A stretch of DNA of 64,000 nt from Ailanthus altissimus. Lineage: Eukaryota; Streptophyta; Magnoliopsida; Sapindales; Simaroubaceae. Location of the stretch: NCBI GenBank assembly GCA_946807835.1, contig OX327693.1, forward strand, positions 10,557,501-10,621,500, in the 5' to 3' direction. Under the pieces are notes generated by a model. That model saw nothing but the letters and a program-made list of their open reading frames with translations, did not search any database and was not told the DNA's origin. A program made the translations under genes and the position numbers. Shown piece by piece: positions 1 to 13,720 of this stretch (the stretch's first letter is position 1; each line of letters starts with the position of its first letter).

Positions 1-1250
<1,250 letters not shown>

Positions 1251-1876
1251 CAATATGACAATTATTAACGTAGCCCAAAATTTTTTAATTAAGCCATAAT
1301 TAGATTCAAAAATTCTTAACTTAGGCTTAAGAATTTCTAACTTAGTTCATAAGCTTCTAATTAAGCCTAAGTTAATAGTTAGACCAAAAAATTATTAACT
1401 TAGCCCAAAAAATTTTAATTAAGCCCAAATTAATAACTAGATCCAAAAATTTCTAATTTAACCCTAAAATTTTCTAATAAAGCTCAAATTAATAACTAGG
1501 CCCAATAATTCCTTAGTTCATAAACTCCTAGTTAAGTCTAAATTAATAAATAGGCCAAAAATTTCTTAACCCAAGATTTTTTAATTAAGCCCAATGATTC
1601 CTAACTTAATCTATAAGTTTCTAATTAAGCTTAAATTGATCATGAGGCCTAAAAATTATTAATTTAGCCCAAATTAACAAATAGGCTCAAGAATTCTTAA
1701 CAGCCCAAAAATTTTCTAATTAGGCCCAAATCAATAACTAGATCCAAGAATTCCTAACTTAGTTCATAAGATCCTTATTAAGCCTAAAATTCACCTAGGC
1801 CAAAAAAAATTTATCTTAACCTAAACATTCATAATTAAGCCCAAATTATTAACTTAGCTCAAAAATTACTTAGACT
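1251..1876. repeat. degenerate tandem array with 'taattaagccc' motif
   Basis: Short related phrases such as 'taattaagcccaaa', 'aataactaggccc' and 'cctaacttagttcataag' recur throughout in the same order with many substitutions and small indels. This is an old minisatellite-like array with irregular units of roughly 40-60 bases. No reading frame stays open. Confidence 0.7.
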
Positions 1877-2739
1877 CATTATTGATTGTGCTTTATATGT
1901 TTTAATTTCTTTTAAAATAATATGCATTTACTTTTTGCATGCATGTTACCTTAGACCTGTTCAAAAAGTATATAATAAAACATGTTTTCTCATTGTTATA
2001 TTCTAATTATGATGAAAGTTGTATGTCATACGACTCTCACAATCTTTAAAAGAAAACAATGAAAAAAATATGTTTTATTGTATAATTTTTTATTATCCGA
2101 GTTTGGACAGTTTAGAAATGCATTATTTTATATGGTAAGAGTAGCTCAAATTTTGTCTCACTCAATAGATATTCTAGCAATGACTTATACTATTCTCTAG
2201 GTACATACTAGATAAATATGTGTTTTATATTATTTTGAGTACATAACTTAAAATAACACAAGCATACATAAATCTATGTCGTGTATTGGGAGAACTAAAA
2301 GGAGATGTTGCTGAAATTTCCCTCGAAGTGGACAAAACTTGAGTTACTAATATTATATAGAATTATATATTTTTGAATGGGATAGGACCACCTACCTTTT
2401 AGAAAGGAATTAAAAGGAGATAGGTTTATGGTCCATGTATTTACTTTTATTTAAATTAAGAAGTTTAATATAATTAACTTACTAGTATTATGCACTGAAA
2501 AGGAGTAGATATGGACAAGAGTTGGATTAATTTGCTAAATAAAATATCGAAGCTATATATTGATGGAGTTGAAAGATTTTTAAATTTTTAGATTTTGTAT
2601 ATATGAACATTGTTGGTGATACAAGGGTATATTGTCCATACAAAAAATTGTTGCAATCGTTATTTGTTTGTAAGAAAAAAAGTTAGAAAACATGTTATAG
2701 TAAATGATTTTTTGTCAAAGTACAAAAATTAGACTGCAC
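1877..2739. other. non-coding; probable 5' side of CACTA relic
   Basis: No gene seen. The CACTA relic begins to be readable just after this stretch, so its 5' terminus should lie here or further left. No CACTA terminus was found, so the 5' end may be deleted or too decayed to see. Confidence 0.35.
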
Positions 2740-5735
2740 ATGACAAACATTCCACGTCTATTGACTATAACCAGAAAATCAAGATTATTAATTATTATGG
2801 TACTAATGATGACATGGTTGGAATGATACATGATACTATAGGTACTCCGAATTTTGGACTTTAGTTTAACTAATGATAATCTATTGAACAATAGGCATGC
2901 TAAGGTTCCCAATGATGAGACTAGAAAGTCTTTTAAATTACTTCAAGATGCAGAATCTCCCTTGTATCCAGGCTCTAAAATGTTTTCTTAATTGTCATTC
3001 ACTGTTGGACTTCTGCATATAAAAGTATTGTATGGACAAATAAATCATTTACAATGCTTTTTGGATTGCTGAAAAAAACATTTCCTAAATAAATAAAGAT
3101 GCTAGAGTCATATTATGAGACTCAAAAAATAACTTCCGATTTAGATTTTACATACAATACATGGGATGCATGTCCTAATAATTGTTTGTTGTTTAGAAAT
3201 GAGTGTAAAAAACTCGATATATGTCATTCTTTAAGATATAAGCAATTTGATGGTGATTCTGGTGGACATCAAAATAAGAATAAAAAATATCGGTCAAAAA
3301 AGTGCAGTTTTTTAATTCCACTATTGTCGAGGTTACAAAAGTTGTTTATGTCTTCAAAAACCACTTCCTTTATGAGATGGCATGTTGATTCACATACTAA
3401 TGATAATGTGTTAAGGTATCCTGTTGATAGTCTTGCTAATAGTCCTGTATATAAAATTTTTGATAAAAAAAACTCATAATTTTGCTATTGATAGTAGAAA
3501 TGTTAGACTTGGATTTACAGCTAACGATTTTAACTCATTCAGGACAATGTTTATACCATATAGTACATGGTCGATTGTTCTAATGCCTTACAATTTGCTA
3601 CCATGGTTATGCATAAAGCAATCATTCTTTATTTTATTTATACTCATTGATGGACCTAAAGGTCTTGGTAATAAAATTGATGTTTATTTGCAACTACTGA
3701 TGAAGAGTTGAAGGATTATTGTCTAAATGGGTAATCACTTATAATGCATCATGTAATCAAATGTTCAAACTCTGCGCAGCATTATTATGGACTATTAATG
3801 ACTTTTCAGCATATGATAACTTGTCAAGATGTAATACAAGAGATGAAAAAGCTTTATCCTGTTTGTAATCAAAACACTAGATCTTGTTGGTTATTAAATG
3901 GTGGAAAAGACTGTTACATGGGTCATCAACGATATTTACCTATATCACATAAGTTTCAAAAAGATAAAGTATCATTTGATAACATAGTGGAATAGGGACA
4001 AGTGCCTAATCAATTGCCAGGGACGGAGACAAAGAGACAGTTGAATGACATACTTACTGAGTATAAGATAGAAGATCTTCAAAAAAGAAAAATGAATAAG
4101 ACTGAGAAGAAAAATGATAAGACTACTTGGAAGAAAAAAAAGTTATTTTTTTAATTACCATATTGGGAGTTCAACTTAATTCACCACAATCTTGATGTAT
4201 AATGCATATTGAGAAAAATATTTGTGATAATATTCTTTGGACTTTATTAGGTGTTGCTAAAAATTTCAAAGATAATTTGAAAGCATGACATGATTTTCAA
4301 TATATTAGAATCAAATAACCAATACATCCTATTAAAAGGAATGGCTATCAATGTTTTTACCTTTTTGTAATCTTGTTTTAAAAAAAATAAATAAAACATA
4401 GCTTCATTATATTTAATATCTTTCCACTATAGGTACTTATTAACTCTAAAACTTTATGTGCACAATTGAGCACATCCTAAAGCTTCAATTGCTAAAAGGG
4501 TATTTGATGGAAAAATGTATGAATTTTTGTTCAAGATATCTTAATGCAGTGAAAATTAAAAGTACTCAACCAATTCGTAACAATGATTATGGTAATAAGT
4601 TTGTGCATCCTTTAGGAAAAGGAGTTAAAGTTCATCTTAACGATGTTTCATAAGTTCAAGCACATAGGTATGTGCTAGTGAACATTGACGCCGTCAGTCC
4701 CTTTCGAGAGTAAATTGTTTATTTCTATTGAAATAATTTTATTCTTAATTCTTTTTTTTTATAAGAGTAACTTATCTAATTTTATTTAGGCAACATCTTG
4801 TTGTACTAAGAAGAGTTATGCCTCATAGCTCAAAATATCATATTAAAAAAATTCACAATGAATCATTTTACAAATGATTTATAAATCATATAAATTCTCT
4901 AACTCTTTTGATTCATAAATCATTTCTCAAATCATAAATAATGCAAGCTTCAATTTTTATCATTTCTAATAATTACAAGTCCATACAGATTCAAGCCTTG
5001 CAATGAACATCATATATATCATTGTCTGAAAAAATAAATATTCTAGCTAATGGTCCTAATCAGTTTGCTTGGAGATTCAAATGCTACATTGTTAATGGCT
5101 TTCAATTTCGAACGAAAGACAATGATAGAAATAGAACCACTCAAAATTTTGGTGTTGTGTTAAAAGCTAATACTATGAGCTATACTAGTGCAATGGACAG
5201 AAATCCTTACTTAAGCAATGTAATATTTCATGAGGTGTTGATAGATATACTTAAAATTTGTTATACTACTTATATGAAATTTGTTCTTTTTAAGAGTGAT
5301 TAGGTAGGTAATGAAATTGGAAGGATGCATGATGATTTTAAATTCACTTTGGTGAATTTCAATTATTTATTATACAAAAATAATCAAATAGGTGATGAAC
5401 TTTTTATTTTGGTAGCACAAGCAGAGCAAGTTTGGTATGTACAAGACCCTTTAAATGTAAATTGGCATGTTGTTCTTAAAATGACAATTAGATATTTATT
5501 TGACATATACACAAAAGATTCTTCTCATAGGCCATTAATTATACCTAAGGTTTAATTATATTCTGAACAACAATTGGATAAATATTTTTATGTGTGAAAT
5601 GAGGATATTAGTTGGGTTAAAAACAAATTGATGGGACAATAATAGAAGAAAATGTTGTTGTTGTTGATAATGATGATGATGATGATAATGATGAAAATAA
5701 TATCATAAAAAATGTTGAATGATCTTCTCTTTACA
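2740..5735 (+). pseudogene. CACTA (En/Spm) TNP2-like transposase remnant
   Basis: Plus-strand translations, interrupted by many stops and frameshifts, read in order like the TNP2/Transposase_21 family. At 2900-3060 there is a 'LLQDAESPLYPG' type segment. At 3099-3479 come 'DACPNNC', 'CKKL', 'SKTTSFMRWH' and 'LRYPVDS'. At 3480-3711 come 'RNVRLGF', 'MPYNLLPW' and 'LIDGPKGLGNKIDVYLQ'. At 3744-3995 there is 'GGKDCYMGHQRYLP'. At 4456-4653 the 'CSRYLN' region is seen, and at 5022-5555 the C-terminal 'GFQFRTKDND' and 'QVWYVQDP' segments. A polar tail rich in Asp and Asn follows at about 5650-5720. In the intact family this protein cuts the element ends. Here it is clearly non-functional. A second ORF remnant and the 3' terminus lie downstream. 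Confidence 0.85.
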
Positions 5736-5962
5736 GATTTATTTTGAGTAAATTGTAATAGATTACATTTGAAGGGTATGGCAATTACGTCCCCATTGTT
5801 TAAGTTTCATTATATTTTCTTGTTAATGAATATTTTTCTTATATATTTTAGTAATCTTATTCATCTTTTTTATTAATAAGCATCTTCAATGATATATATA
5901 TATATATATTAATTTATGAATGTTTTCTAACAATACTTTTTGATATCTGATTACAACTAGTT

Positions 5963-7680
5963 ATGGCACTGAAAAAAAGAAAAGGTCCATCTATAGATGT
6001 CTTATTTCGACAGCAAAAGGAGTCGTAACGACAAGCATCTATGTCTTCTCGTTCTTATGCACAAGATGACGATGAAGGTCTAACAATTAATTTAAACTTC
6101 TATTATTTGAAAAATCACACTAATATGAATTTTTTTAGAACCAAGTGAATCAACACATCGTGGCTTGACTCTAAGTGTTAATGATTGAGCACAGAAAATA
6201 TTATACATCTAAGGTTTAATTCAACATGGCAAGTAATTAGTGCAAATTCTAATCAGTTCAAATCCCAACTTGGGACCATATCACGAAATTGATTGAAAGC
6301 TAATTTGGTATATATTGAGTAGACTAACATGCTAGATGATCTTTTAGAAAATATATGAAGAGGGGTGAAGGTAAGAAAATACTACTACAACATATTAGTT
6401 TAAGTTCATGTTTTATAATATAATTAAGTTCATATTCTATTGCAGACAAACATAGATGCTTCAAATGTTTATTGATGACACTACTTAAAAAATGTGAGAA
6501 AACTTTAGAAGGATTGGAAGCATCAATTAAAGAGTAAGTATTATGATGGCAAGACAAATGTAGAACGTTTGCATCCACTCCATCCAGAGTTATTGAAAAG
6601 CAATGAAAGATACTTATAGCTTATTGGAGCAATAAGGAAGCTAAGGTATGACTTGATTAAACTGAAGTTAAGATTGTAAGTTATAATTAGTATGAAATAA
6701 TGTTTTGCATGATTGTGTCGTATTATAGGCTATTGTTGAGAAGAATAACAAAATCATATGCAAGTGTCTTCACTTCCTAAAATTGGTCGAACTTTATTTG
6801 CTAATAAGATATAACAGGTTAGTGATATTTTTACGGCTTAATGATTGCTTGAGTGATGAAGTTTGTTAAATTGATGATTGCTTAATGTTTGGGTTTATTG
6901 AAATTTTGAATTGATTTGTTTAGTGAATGAGAATGTTTAATAAATGACGAGATTTTGTTGAATTGATGATTGCTTGAACTTTGGTTTATTGATTTTTTGA
7001 ATTGATTTGTTTAGTAAATGAGGGGTTTGATAAACAAAGAGATTTTATTGAATTTATAATTGTTGTAATGTGTATTTTTTTTTATAGGTTCTCTTATGTA
7101 AATATTACAAGCTTTTAATATATTACTATGATGTCTTAGATGAAGAAAAGAGGAAAAAAAAATAGATCGTATAAGTGTGTTTCTTGAGACTCGACCAAAA
7201 TCTAATGGTAGTATAACTGATTCAAATAGTGCAGCAATAATTGTAAGTGATACAAATTTACAAGAGTCATATATTTAAGAAATTGTTAAACTTTTATGTT
7301 CTAATAAAATTTCAATATTCTTAGAGTCAATTAAATGAATGCTTGTCTCAGTTCCCATATGATAAATAAAAAAAGCTGTAAGAGACCAAATATTTATTAA
7401 TGTGATGGGACACAATAGTCATAGATATGATAAAACCTATGGGTAAGATTCATCATAATCAAATATTACACAACAAAGTTCAAGTCAAAATTATGAAAAA
7501 GTAAAAAAAGAGTTAGATTGTTTAGAGTTCAGTCATAATGACCATCAAGACAAATATATAGATTTACAAAATCAATGTGATGAGATGCATATGATGATAC
7601 AATTGTATTTTGATAGTCACGGGATTCACCTGTCTACTAGTAATCAAGTATAAATATTTAATTTAATATTATTGTAACTT
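5963..7680 (+). pseudogene. CACTA second-ORF (Transposase_24-like) remnant
   Basis: Starts near an ATG at 5963 ('MALKKRKG') about 0.25 kb after the TNP2-like tail, the usual place for the second gene of plant CACTA elements. Broken plus-strand frames contain a Lys/Trp-rich 'KDWKHQLK' type segment at 6480-6530, 'SSLPKIGRTLF' at about 6755-6800 in one frame, 'FLETRPKSNG' at about 7180, and a 'SQLNECLSQFPYD' segment at about 7320. This order resembles Transposase_24-type proteins, which assist transposition and may bind subterminal repeats. It has several stops and frameshifts, and possible introns were not resolved. Confidence 0.65.
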
Positions 7681-7814
7681 AATATTGATTTCTACTTGTA
7701 GAATCATCTCTAAGATATGAATCTTTTATTTGTAGGTTCAAGATATTTCTAGTATGCACTATCAACATACAAATATTGGATAGAAGTTAAAATTTTTAAA
7801 ATTGTTAAAAAAAA

Positions 7815-7960
7815 ATTCATTATGAATGTTATTGTAATATATTATGAATGCTATTGTAGTACATTATGAATATTATTGTAATACATTAATTAATATATTT
7901 AATACATTATGGATGTTATTGTTTATTATTATAATACATTAATTAATATTTTTAATTTTT
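7815..7960 (+). repeat. subterminal tandem repeats of CACTA relic
   Basis: At least four imperfect copies of a phrase like 'cattatgaatgttattgtaa', spaced by about 25-40 bases, lie just inside the 3' end of the CACTA element. Subterminal repeats are a typical feature of this superfamily and serve as transposase-binding sites. Confidence 0.6.
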
Positions 7961-8097
7961 AATATCTTAAAAGAATTAAAACTATAAAATACAAAAAAAA
8001 ATATGGGTAGACCCTTTTGGTCAGTCGTCGCAACCTGTTTGCAACGGCTATTTTGTTGTCACATAATTTTATGCAAAAGGCCAATTTTTTTGTAGTG

Positions 8098-9585
8098 TTG
8101 TCTTTTCTCCCTAAATCTCTACATGGTATTAGACCTCTCTTAGGTTAATATTTTGCCTTCACCAAGCCGTTGAGCAATGGCTAAATGAAGTTGCTACACT
8201 CAGCCAAACAAAGTCTATTGCGCAGCAACCAAAATAAGTTTATGTCAATTTTTTGTTTTTATTTTTTTCTTCTCTCATTTCTTTTAAATTTTAAGCACTA
8301 GCCAATTGCTTAATACCATATTCAATTCCCTTCCATCAATATATTTCTTCCCTCCCGTAAATAGTGAGCATGAATAATATATATAAACAATGCTTGTGAA
8401 TAGTATTTTGAACAATAACTACGAATAATTTGTGAACAGTGGTAATGAATAATACTGGTGCTTATTTTTCATAATATGTAAGAGCCCAAAATTTTTTTAT
8501 TATCTTTAACACCAATAATTCTTTTTAAAAAAAATACCTTCTCTTTTCATCTCTATAGATTACTTTTGTTCTGTTATAGGATTAAACTCTTATAAATTAT
8601 CTCTTTTTCCTTTTGTTTTATTATAGGATTAAACTTCTATAAATTTTTCCTCTCCCATTCTATTCTATTATGATATTAAACTCTTATAAACTCTTTCTCT
8701 CTCTTTTTTTTAAACGAGTCTTTTATTTTTCAACTTTATTTTAAGGGTTAACTTCCTTCCACTTTCAAACATGTCTTTCTATTTTTATATTTAATTTAAG
8801 GATTAACTACTTTCCATTCTTAACTTCCATTTATTTTTTGTTTTTTTTTATTTTAAGAGTTTCCCTCTTCAATTTTTTTTTAAAAAAACTTCTTTCTATT
8901 ACTCCTTCTAATTTCAAAATTCATCAAACTCAATAATAAAAAATAGTCTCCAACTTTTTTTCCCATATATATATATATATATATATTTTGTTATTGCTCA
9001 ATGATTTCTCATAGATTACTGTTCAATGAACAAGAATTATTAACAATACAAAATATTTCAATTTCTTCTAGCTACTATTAAATGATTTCTTTTAAGTTCA
9101 ATAATTTCTTTTCTTAACAAGATGGCTTTTTTTGTGCACTCAATTTTTTTTTTTTAAGAATAAGATTGGACTATCCCATCGAACCTTCTCTTCTTAACAA
9201 ACAAAATTAGATTCTCCTTCCAGAACTCCATCCTATTGAGGTATGATAAAAGAAATAAAAAATTTAGTTTAATTTAAATTTATTTATTTTAGGAATTATC
9301 TTTTTGGCTTCTCTACCTATTATGTCTATTTCTTTTTTTAGGTTTATCTTTTTTCTATTTTGATTTATTCTTATTAGGTTTATTTAGCCTGTTTTGGTTT
9401 ATTCCTAATAGGTTTATTTTTTCTATTTTGGTTTATTCTTATTATGTTTATTTCTCTTTTAATTTTTCCTTTTTCCTATTTTAGTTTATTATAAACTCTA
9501 TAAATACTTGAGTATTTATCAATGAGAATACAACAAGTAATGTAATATTTTTCTTCTCTCTAAATCTCTAGAAACATGACCAATG
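8098..9585. other. possible LTR-retrotransposon scraps, pyrimidine-rich
   Basis: The phrase 'ctctctaaatctct' occurs at about 9550-9572 after a promoter-like 'ctctataaatac' stretch, and a near copy 'ctccctaaatctct' at about 8108-8121 is followed by 'acatggtattagacc', which resembles a decayed tRNA-Met primer-binding site. This suggests two LTR ends of a small or deleted Copia-like element, with the CACTA element inserted into or next to the first. No coding remnant is visible. The assignment is weak. Confidence 0.3.
9335..9495. repeat. short tandem repeat with 'ttctattttggtttattc' units
   Basis: About four imperfect copies of a 35-50 base pyrimidine-rich unit built on 'aggtttatttt' plus 'ctattttggtttattct'. 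They lie directly upstream of the LTR-like TATA region. Confidence 0.6.
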
Positions 9586-9835
9586 TATTTGAAATATTAA
9601 ATAATTAAAATATTTATAAAATTATCTATAAAAAATAAATTACTTTTAAAAAAAAATTAATATCAATATTTAATACTAAAGTAATATTAAATTATTGTTT
9701 TATTTTCCTTCAAATTAATTTTATTATTGTAACAATGAAACTTGAATATTTACTATGTATAATTTAATTTAGTCCAATACTACCTAAATATGAGATACTA
9801 CCAATGTTGTCTAAGTAAATCTAATTCAATTAAGA

Positions 9836-10013
9836 ATAATACTACATATTTCAAGTTTGTATCTCAAATTGTATGTCAAGTAATGATGTGTCAAGCAATC
9901 ATTGAGTATAATTTGTAACTTTTAAATTTATATTATTTCACCACCTACTGATTACTTAACATATTATTACTTGGGATATAATTTAAAATACAACTTAGAA
10001 TGTGTAGCATTAA
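9836..10013. mobile_element. MITE, imperfect palindrome, copy 1
   Basis: Ends with 'aataatactac' on the left and 'gtgtagcatta' on the right, which are inverted relative to each other. The interior has the family phrases 'tcaagtaatgatgtgtcaa' and 'acttaacatattattacttg', which also pair. It is about 180 bases and non-coding. Confidence 0.55.
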
Positions 10014-10053
10014 TCTTCAATTAAATTTAAAGTAATTTTATTAATTAGTCTAA

Positions 10054-10225
10054 GAATAATATTACACATCTCAAATTATATTTTAAGTAATAATGTGTCA
10101 ATCAATCATTGAATAATAAAATAATATAAATTTTAAAATAACTCATTATACTCAATAATTATTTAAAATATTATTATTTAAAATATAATTTAAAATACAA
10201 ACTTTAAATATATAATATTATTATT
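10054..10225. mobile_element. MITE, imperfect palindrome, copy 2
   Basis: Same layout as the copy about 40 bases to the left: 'aataatattacacatctcaaatt' at one end and 'atataatattatta' at the other, with inverted AT-rich arms. The two copies sit almost side by side. Confidence 0.5.
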
Positions 10226-11790
10226 TACCTAATTTAAATCAACCCACCAAATACACCCATAGAACTCTAGCCATAAGTGTCAAATAATTTAAAAATAAAA
10301 CAAAAATCAAACTACAACTTGCAGGAGAAGCCAGGGAAGAAGCAAAATAATCGCAATGCAAATATATTTTATAATAAAAAAAATCTGGCATTTCCAGGAA
10401 TTTTAGAATATGAAAATGGATTAACTACTCAATAGATAAATGAAAGGATCCATTGTATTTATTTTATTCTTTTTATAAAGAAATATTAACAATAAAGAAA
10501 GTTTTTACCTCGAAAGTTGTTCCATTGTACTAATTAAGAAACAAAGCGTGTCTCAAGTTGCATGTATAAGTGTGCCTCAATGATTGAAGCTCACGTTGGT
10601 TTAAATCAATGGAGGAGGTTTTGTTGTTTTGATTTTATTTCTTTATTAATCCTTCTTTGCCGACACGTATATGAAATATACATTATAGACGCATCTTTGA
10701 AGTTTAAAAAACAAATGTAGAATCAAGCTGAATGATTAACAAGTTGAATAAGAATGAAGTTCAAATTGTTGTAAATGCAGATATAGGATAGTTCATGCTT
10801 GCTTCTCATCATTATTCGCCCAAGGTTAATTATACATATATATATATATATATGAGTAGTCTCTTAGAGATACTCGAGTGGCCATTAAAATATACAATAT
10901 TCAATAATTATTTAAATTCAAATAAAAATAAAAATTAGAACAAAAAATTTTAAAAAATATATATATATATATGAGTACATTTATTCTCGTGATGAGATAA
11001 ATTTACTATATACTAAAACCCTACACCCGTTATGCATTAAAAAATTTAAATATAAAAAAATTGTCAATTTTATTTTTAATTTAATTGATATACATTAACT
11101 TAATTTTTATTTTTTTTAAATTATTCAATTATTCTCTTTAGAGACTTTTTAATTACTTTTTGCTATAATCATGATCATCTTTGTTTTTATAGAGACTAAT
11201 TAAGTATTTATTAAAAAAAAGAAATTAAATTCGTATTTATCTATTAAATTAGGGATTAAATTAATATTTTCCCTTGTTTTTAACTAGAGTAAGCTATATG
11301 CTGAAAAAAAGGAAATCGCAAGTTGAAAGTTGAAAGTTTTGATTGTGTTGTTAAGAGTAAAATATATAACAAACAGAAGGTGGAGAGCGAAGAAATGGTG
11401 GGCGGGGGCGGTGGGAAAGGTTGCTAATGAGTCATGTCAGCCGCAATGGTGGAGGAGAAGTAAATAAATAAAATAGTAAAAGTAGGTACAAGTCCCATTG
11501 ACCATCCATACATTTTCTTCATTTGGAATTGTAAACGATGCATGCAATGCATTTGTCTTTAATTTTCTCCTCTCGTTGCAATATTTATATATACATTTCC
11601 ATTCATCACTCAAAAGGTTAAATGAATGTGGATTACTAATAACAGCATTAGATCTCTTTTTAGGAGAGGAAAGACTGTTTATAGCTAACAACCAGCCTAG
11701 AGCTAGATGCCTAGATTGAAAGGAAAAACACAATAATCAACTCTTTGAAAATTGAGAATAATTAATTAATTAATTAATTATGAGTGATTT
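10226..11790. other. non-coding AT-rich DNA
   Basis: Contains short AT dinucleotide runs (about 10828-10850 and 10955-10972). A more mixed stretch at 11380-11720 has overlapping open frames on both strands that match no family I know. No gene can be supported. Confidence 0.5.
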
Positions 11791-11793
11791 GAA

Positions 11794-11980
11794 AGAGAAT
11801 AATATAACAAAGTTATAATTTTAAATAATATTTTAAATTATATATTAAATAATTAATGAGTGGTGAAATAATTTAATAAATAATTTTAAAAATTATAATA
11901 TTTTATTTTTTAATAATTATTTAATATATTAATATAAATAAATAAAAAATTAAAATACTATTTAAAAATTATAATATTGA
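11794..11980. mobile_element. MITE, imperfect palindrome, copy 3
   Basis: The left arm 'aagttataattttaaataat' pairs with the right arm 'atttaaaaattataatatt', and 'attaaataatt' pairs with 'aattatttaat'. Size and composition match the copies at 9.8-10.2 kb. An (ATTA)n run lies immediately to its left at about 11760-11780. Confidence 0.5.
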
Positions 11981-12299
11981 TATAAGATAACTAGCTAAAT
12001 GAAGATAAAAAAGAATTACTTAAATTACGACATCCACAAAATTAATTTCGAGTTTCAAAACATATCAAGCAATCTAGAGAGTTTTTTTAAAGTGTTATCG
12101 TATTAATTTTTTAGTTTTGGGCATTGGAATTCTTTTTATTTTGTGTGTATGTGACTTGATGTTAAATTCTAAAAAATATTTAGTACCTTTTAAGCTTTAC
12201 CTCAACGATAAATCTTGAATCTTTATTTTCATAACATTAATTAGTTTTATTAATATATATATATATATATATTGGAAATCATACAAAAAGGTATCCAAC

Positions 12300-12955
12300 G
12301 ATATCACGTTTTTGCATTTTCCTTTCAACAACCATTTTTCACAAATTAAATTTGATATGAAAAATAAAATCACATTTTTGCATTAACAAATATGATACAA
12401 AAGTATTATCATCTTAAATTTTATTTAAAATAATAATAATATAGTTGATTAGGAAAAAAATTAGGTAACACTAGAGTCACTCACAAGAGCCTAATCTGGC
12501 ACTCAAAACTAGTTCCAGCCTAGACTACTCCAATAAATTATGTTCGAGTCAAAACATTTAAGTCCATAACTCAACCCAAAGAGATCTTTGAGTGAGACCC
12601 AAGCCAAGACACGTGATATGAAAAATGAAAGATATCTTCTTTTCAACAACCATTTTCTCACAAAATTAAATTTGATATGAAAAATGAAATCAAGTTTTTG
12701 CATCACCAAAAGCGAAACAAAAGTATTATCATCTTAAATTTCATTTCAAGAAATAATAATATAGTTGTTGGAGAAGAATTAAGTGATATTTGACCCATTC
12801 ATAAATGTCTAACTTGGCACTTAGGCCTAGTTTTCTCTATAGGCAGCCTAGCTCAAAATGGATTATCCAATGGACTAAGTTCGGGTCAAAATACTTGGGC
12901 CTTTATAACTCGGTCCAAAGAGGTCATTGAATGAGATTTGAATTAGGACACGTAT
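12300..12955. repeat. tandem duplication, about 320-bp unit, two copies
   Basis: Unit 1 (about 12300-12620) and unit 2 (about 12621-12955) share, in the same order, 'caacaaccattttt', 'attaaatttgatatgaaaaat', 'gtattatcatcttaaat', 'aataataatatagttg', then 'cctagt...gtcaaaa...ttgagtgaga' and 'gacacgt'. The copies have diverged by substitutions and small indels. It probably belongs to the LTR-like sequence that follows. Confidence 0.7.
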
Positions 12956-13720
12956 CACCACTCAGTACCATTGTTAGAGGCACATCATTATGGACTAGTC
13001 ACTTGTTATGTCATTATAGGGCCTACCAATAGGTGCTATGTCAACAATGTTCAGGCTCTACGACGTTACCGTCGAGCTCATCTCAGTGGTTCATCTAGAA
13101 ATATGTTAGACAATAACTAGACCAGAGGATGTGATAAAAAAAATCTCCAAAATGCCAATGGCAAGTCTTCACGTCAGCAAAACGTAGGCTCTTGTCCCTT
13201 GCTGACATACAGATTAGAGACTGTTTGGGGTTGTTGCGTAAATTCAACATTGAATCCGTTGACCTCAAGGGGACAAAGCTTGTTAAGACCTCAGTGCTCC
13301 TAAGTTCCCCTACCTGAACTGAATACTCATAAAAGCAACCAATTAGAACACTCGGTACTCCAAATGTCAGAGAAGGTCTAATTACCCTCTTACCCCATTG
13401 AGTAAGTTCTCCAAAATGTCCCTCATGATAGGGACAAATCTTTAATAGTGTTTCATCATATATCGCCTTTGAGGAGTAATCTCAAGTCAGTTCCACCTTA
13501 AAGGCTCGCCTCCACTATAAAAGCCTCATTTTCTCCAAGAGAATGAGATATATGATAAATCATAAGTTGAAGATCTATTACTCCACTTTTCTATATTCAT
13601 TCATTCTCCTCACTTTCTCTTCATTTTTATATTAAGGTTTGCACTATAACTCTACTGACAACCTTCAATCATTCATTTGTACTAAGAAAATATTTAACAA
13701 AACACAAGAAATGCCCTCTA
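12956..13720 (+). mobile_element. possible Ty3-type LTR fragment
   Basis: Less AT-rich than its surroundings. It contains a TATA-like 'actataaaagcc' at about 13517 followed by pyrimidine-rich sequence, and 'actctactgacaacc' at about 13650, a layout seen in the R region of some Ty3-type plant LTRs. No partner LTR, primer-binding site or coding remnant was found. This is a weak call from composition and motif order. Confidence 0.3.

Larger units (their letters stand above)
2740..8097 (+). mobile_element. degenerate CACTA (En/Spm) transposon, 5' end not found
   Basis: Encloses the TNP2-like and second-ORF remnants. The 3' end reads '...gccaatttttttgtagtg' to 8097. Its reverse complement starts CACTACAAAAAAATTGGCC, the hallmark CACTA terminus. 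Just inside are 'gtcgcaacc' and 'gcaacgg' phrases, also common in CACTA ends. The matching 5' terminus was not seen, so the 3-bp target duplication cannot be confirmed and the start coordinate is only the first readable coding remnant. Confidence 0.8.

Noticed and set aside
11437..11733. Open frames on both strands in a less AT-rich patch
   Set aside because: No family motifs, no splice context, and the two strands are open by chance over the same stretch.
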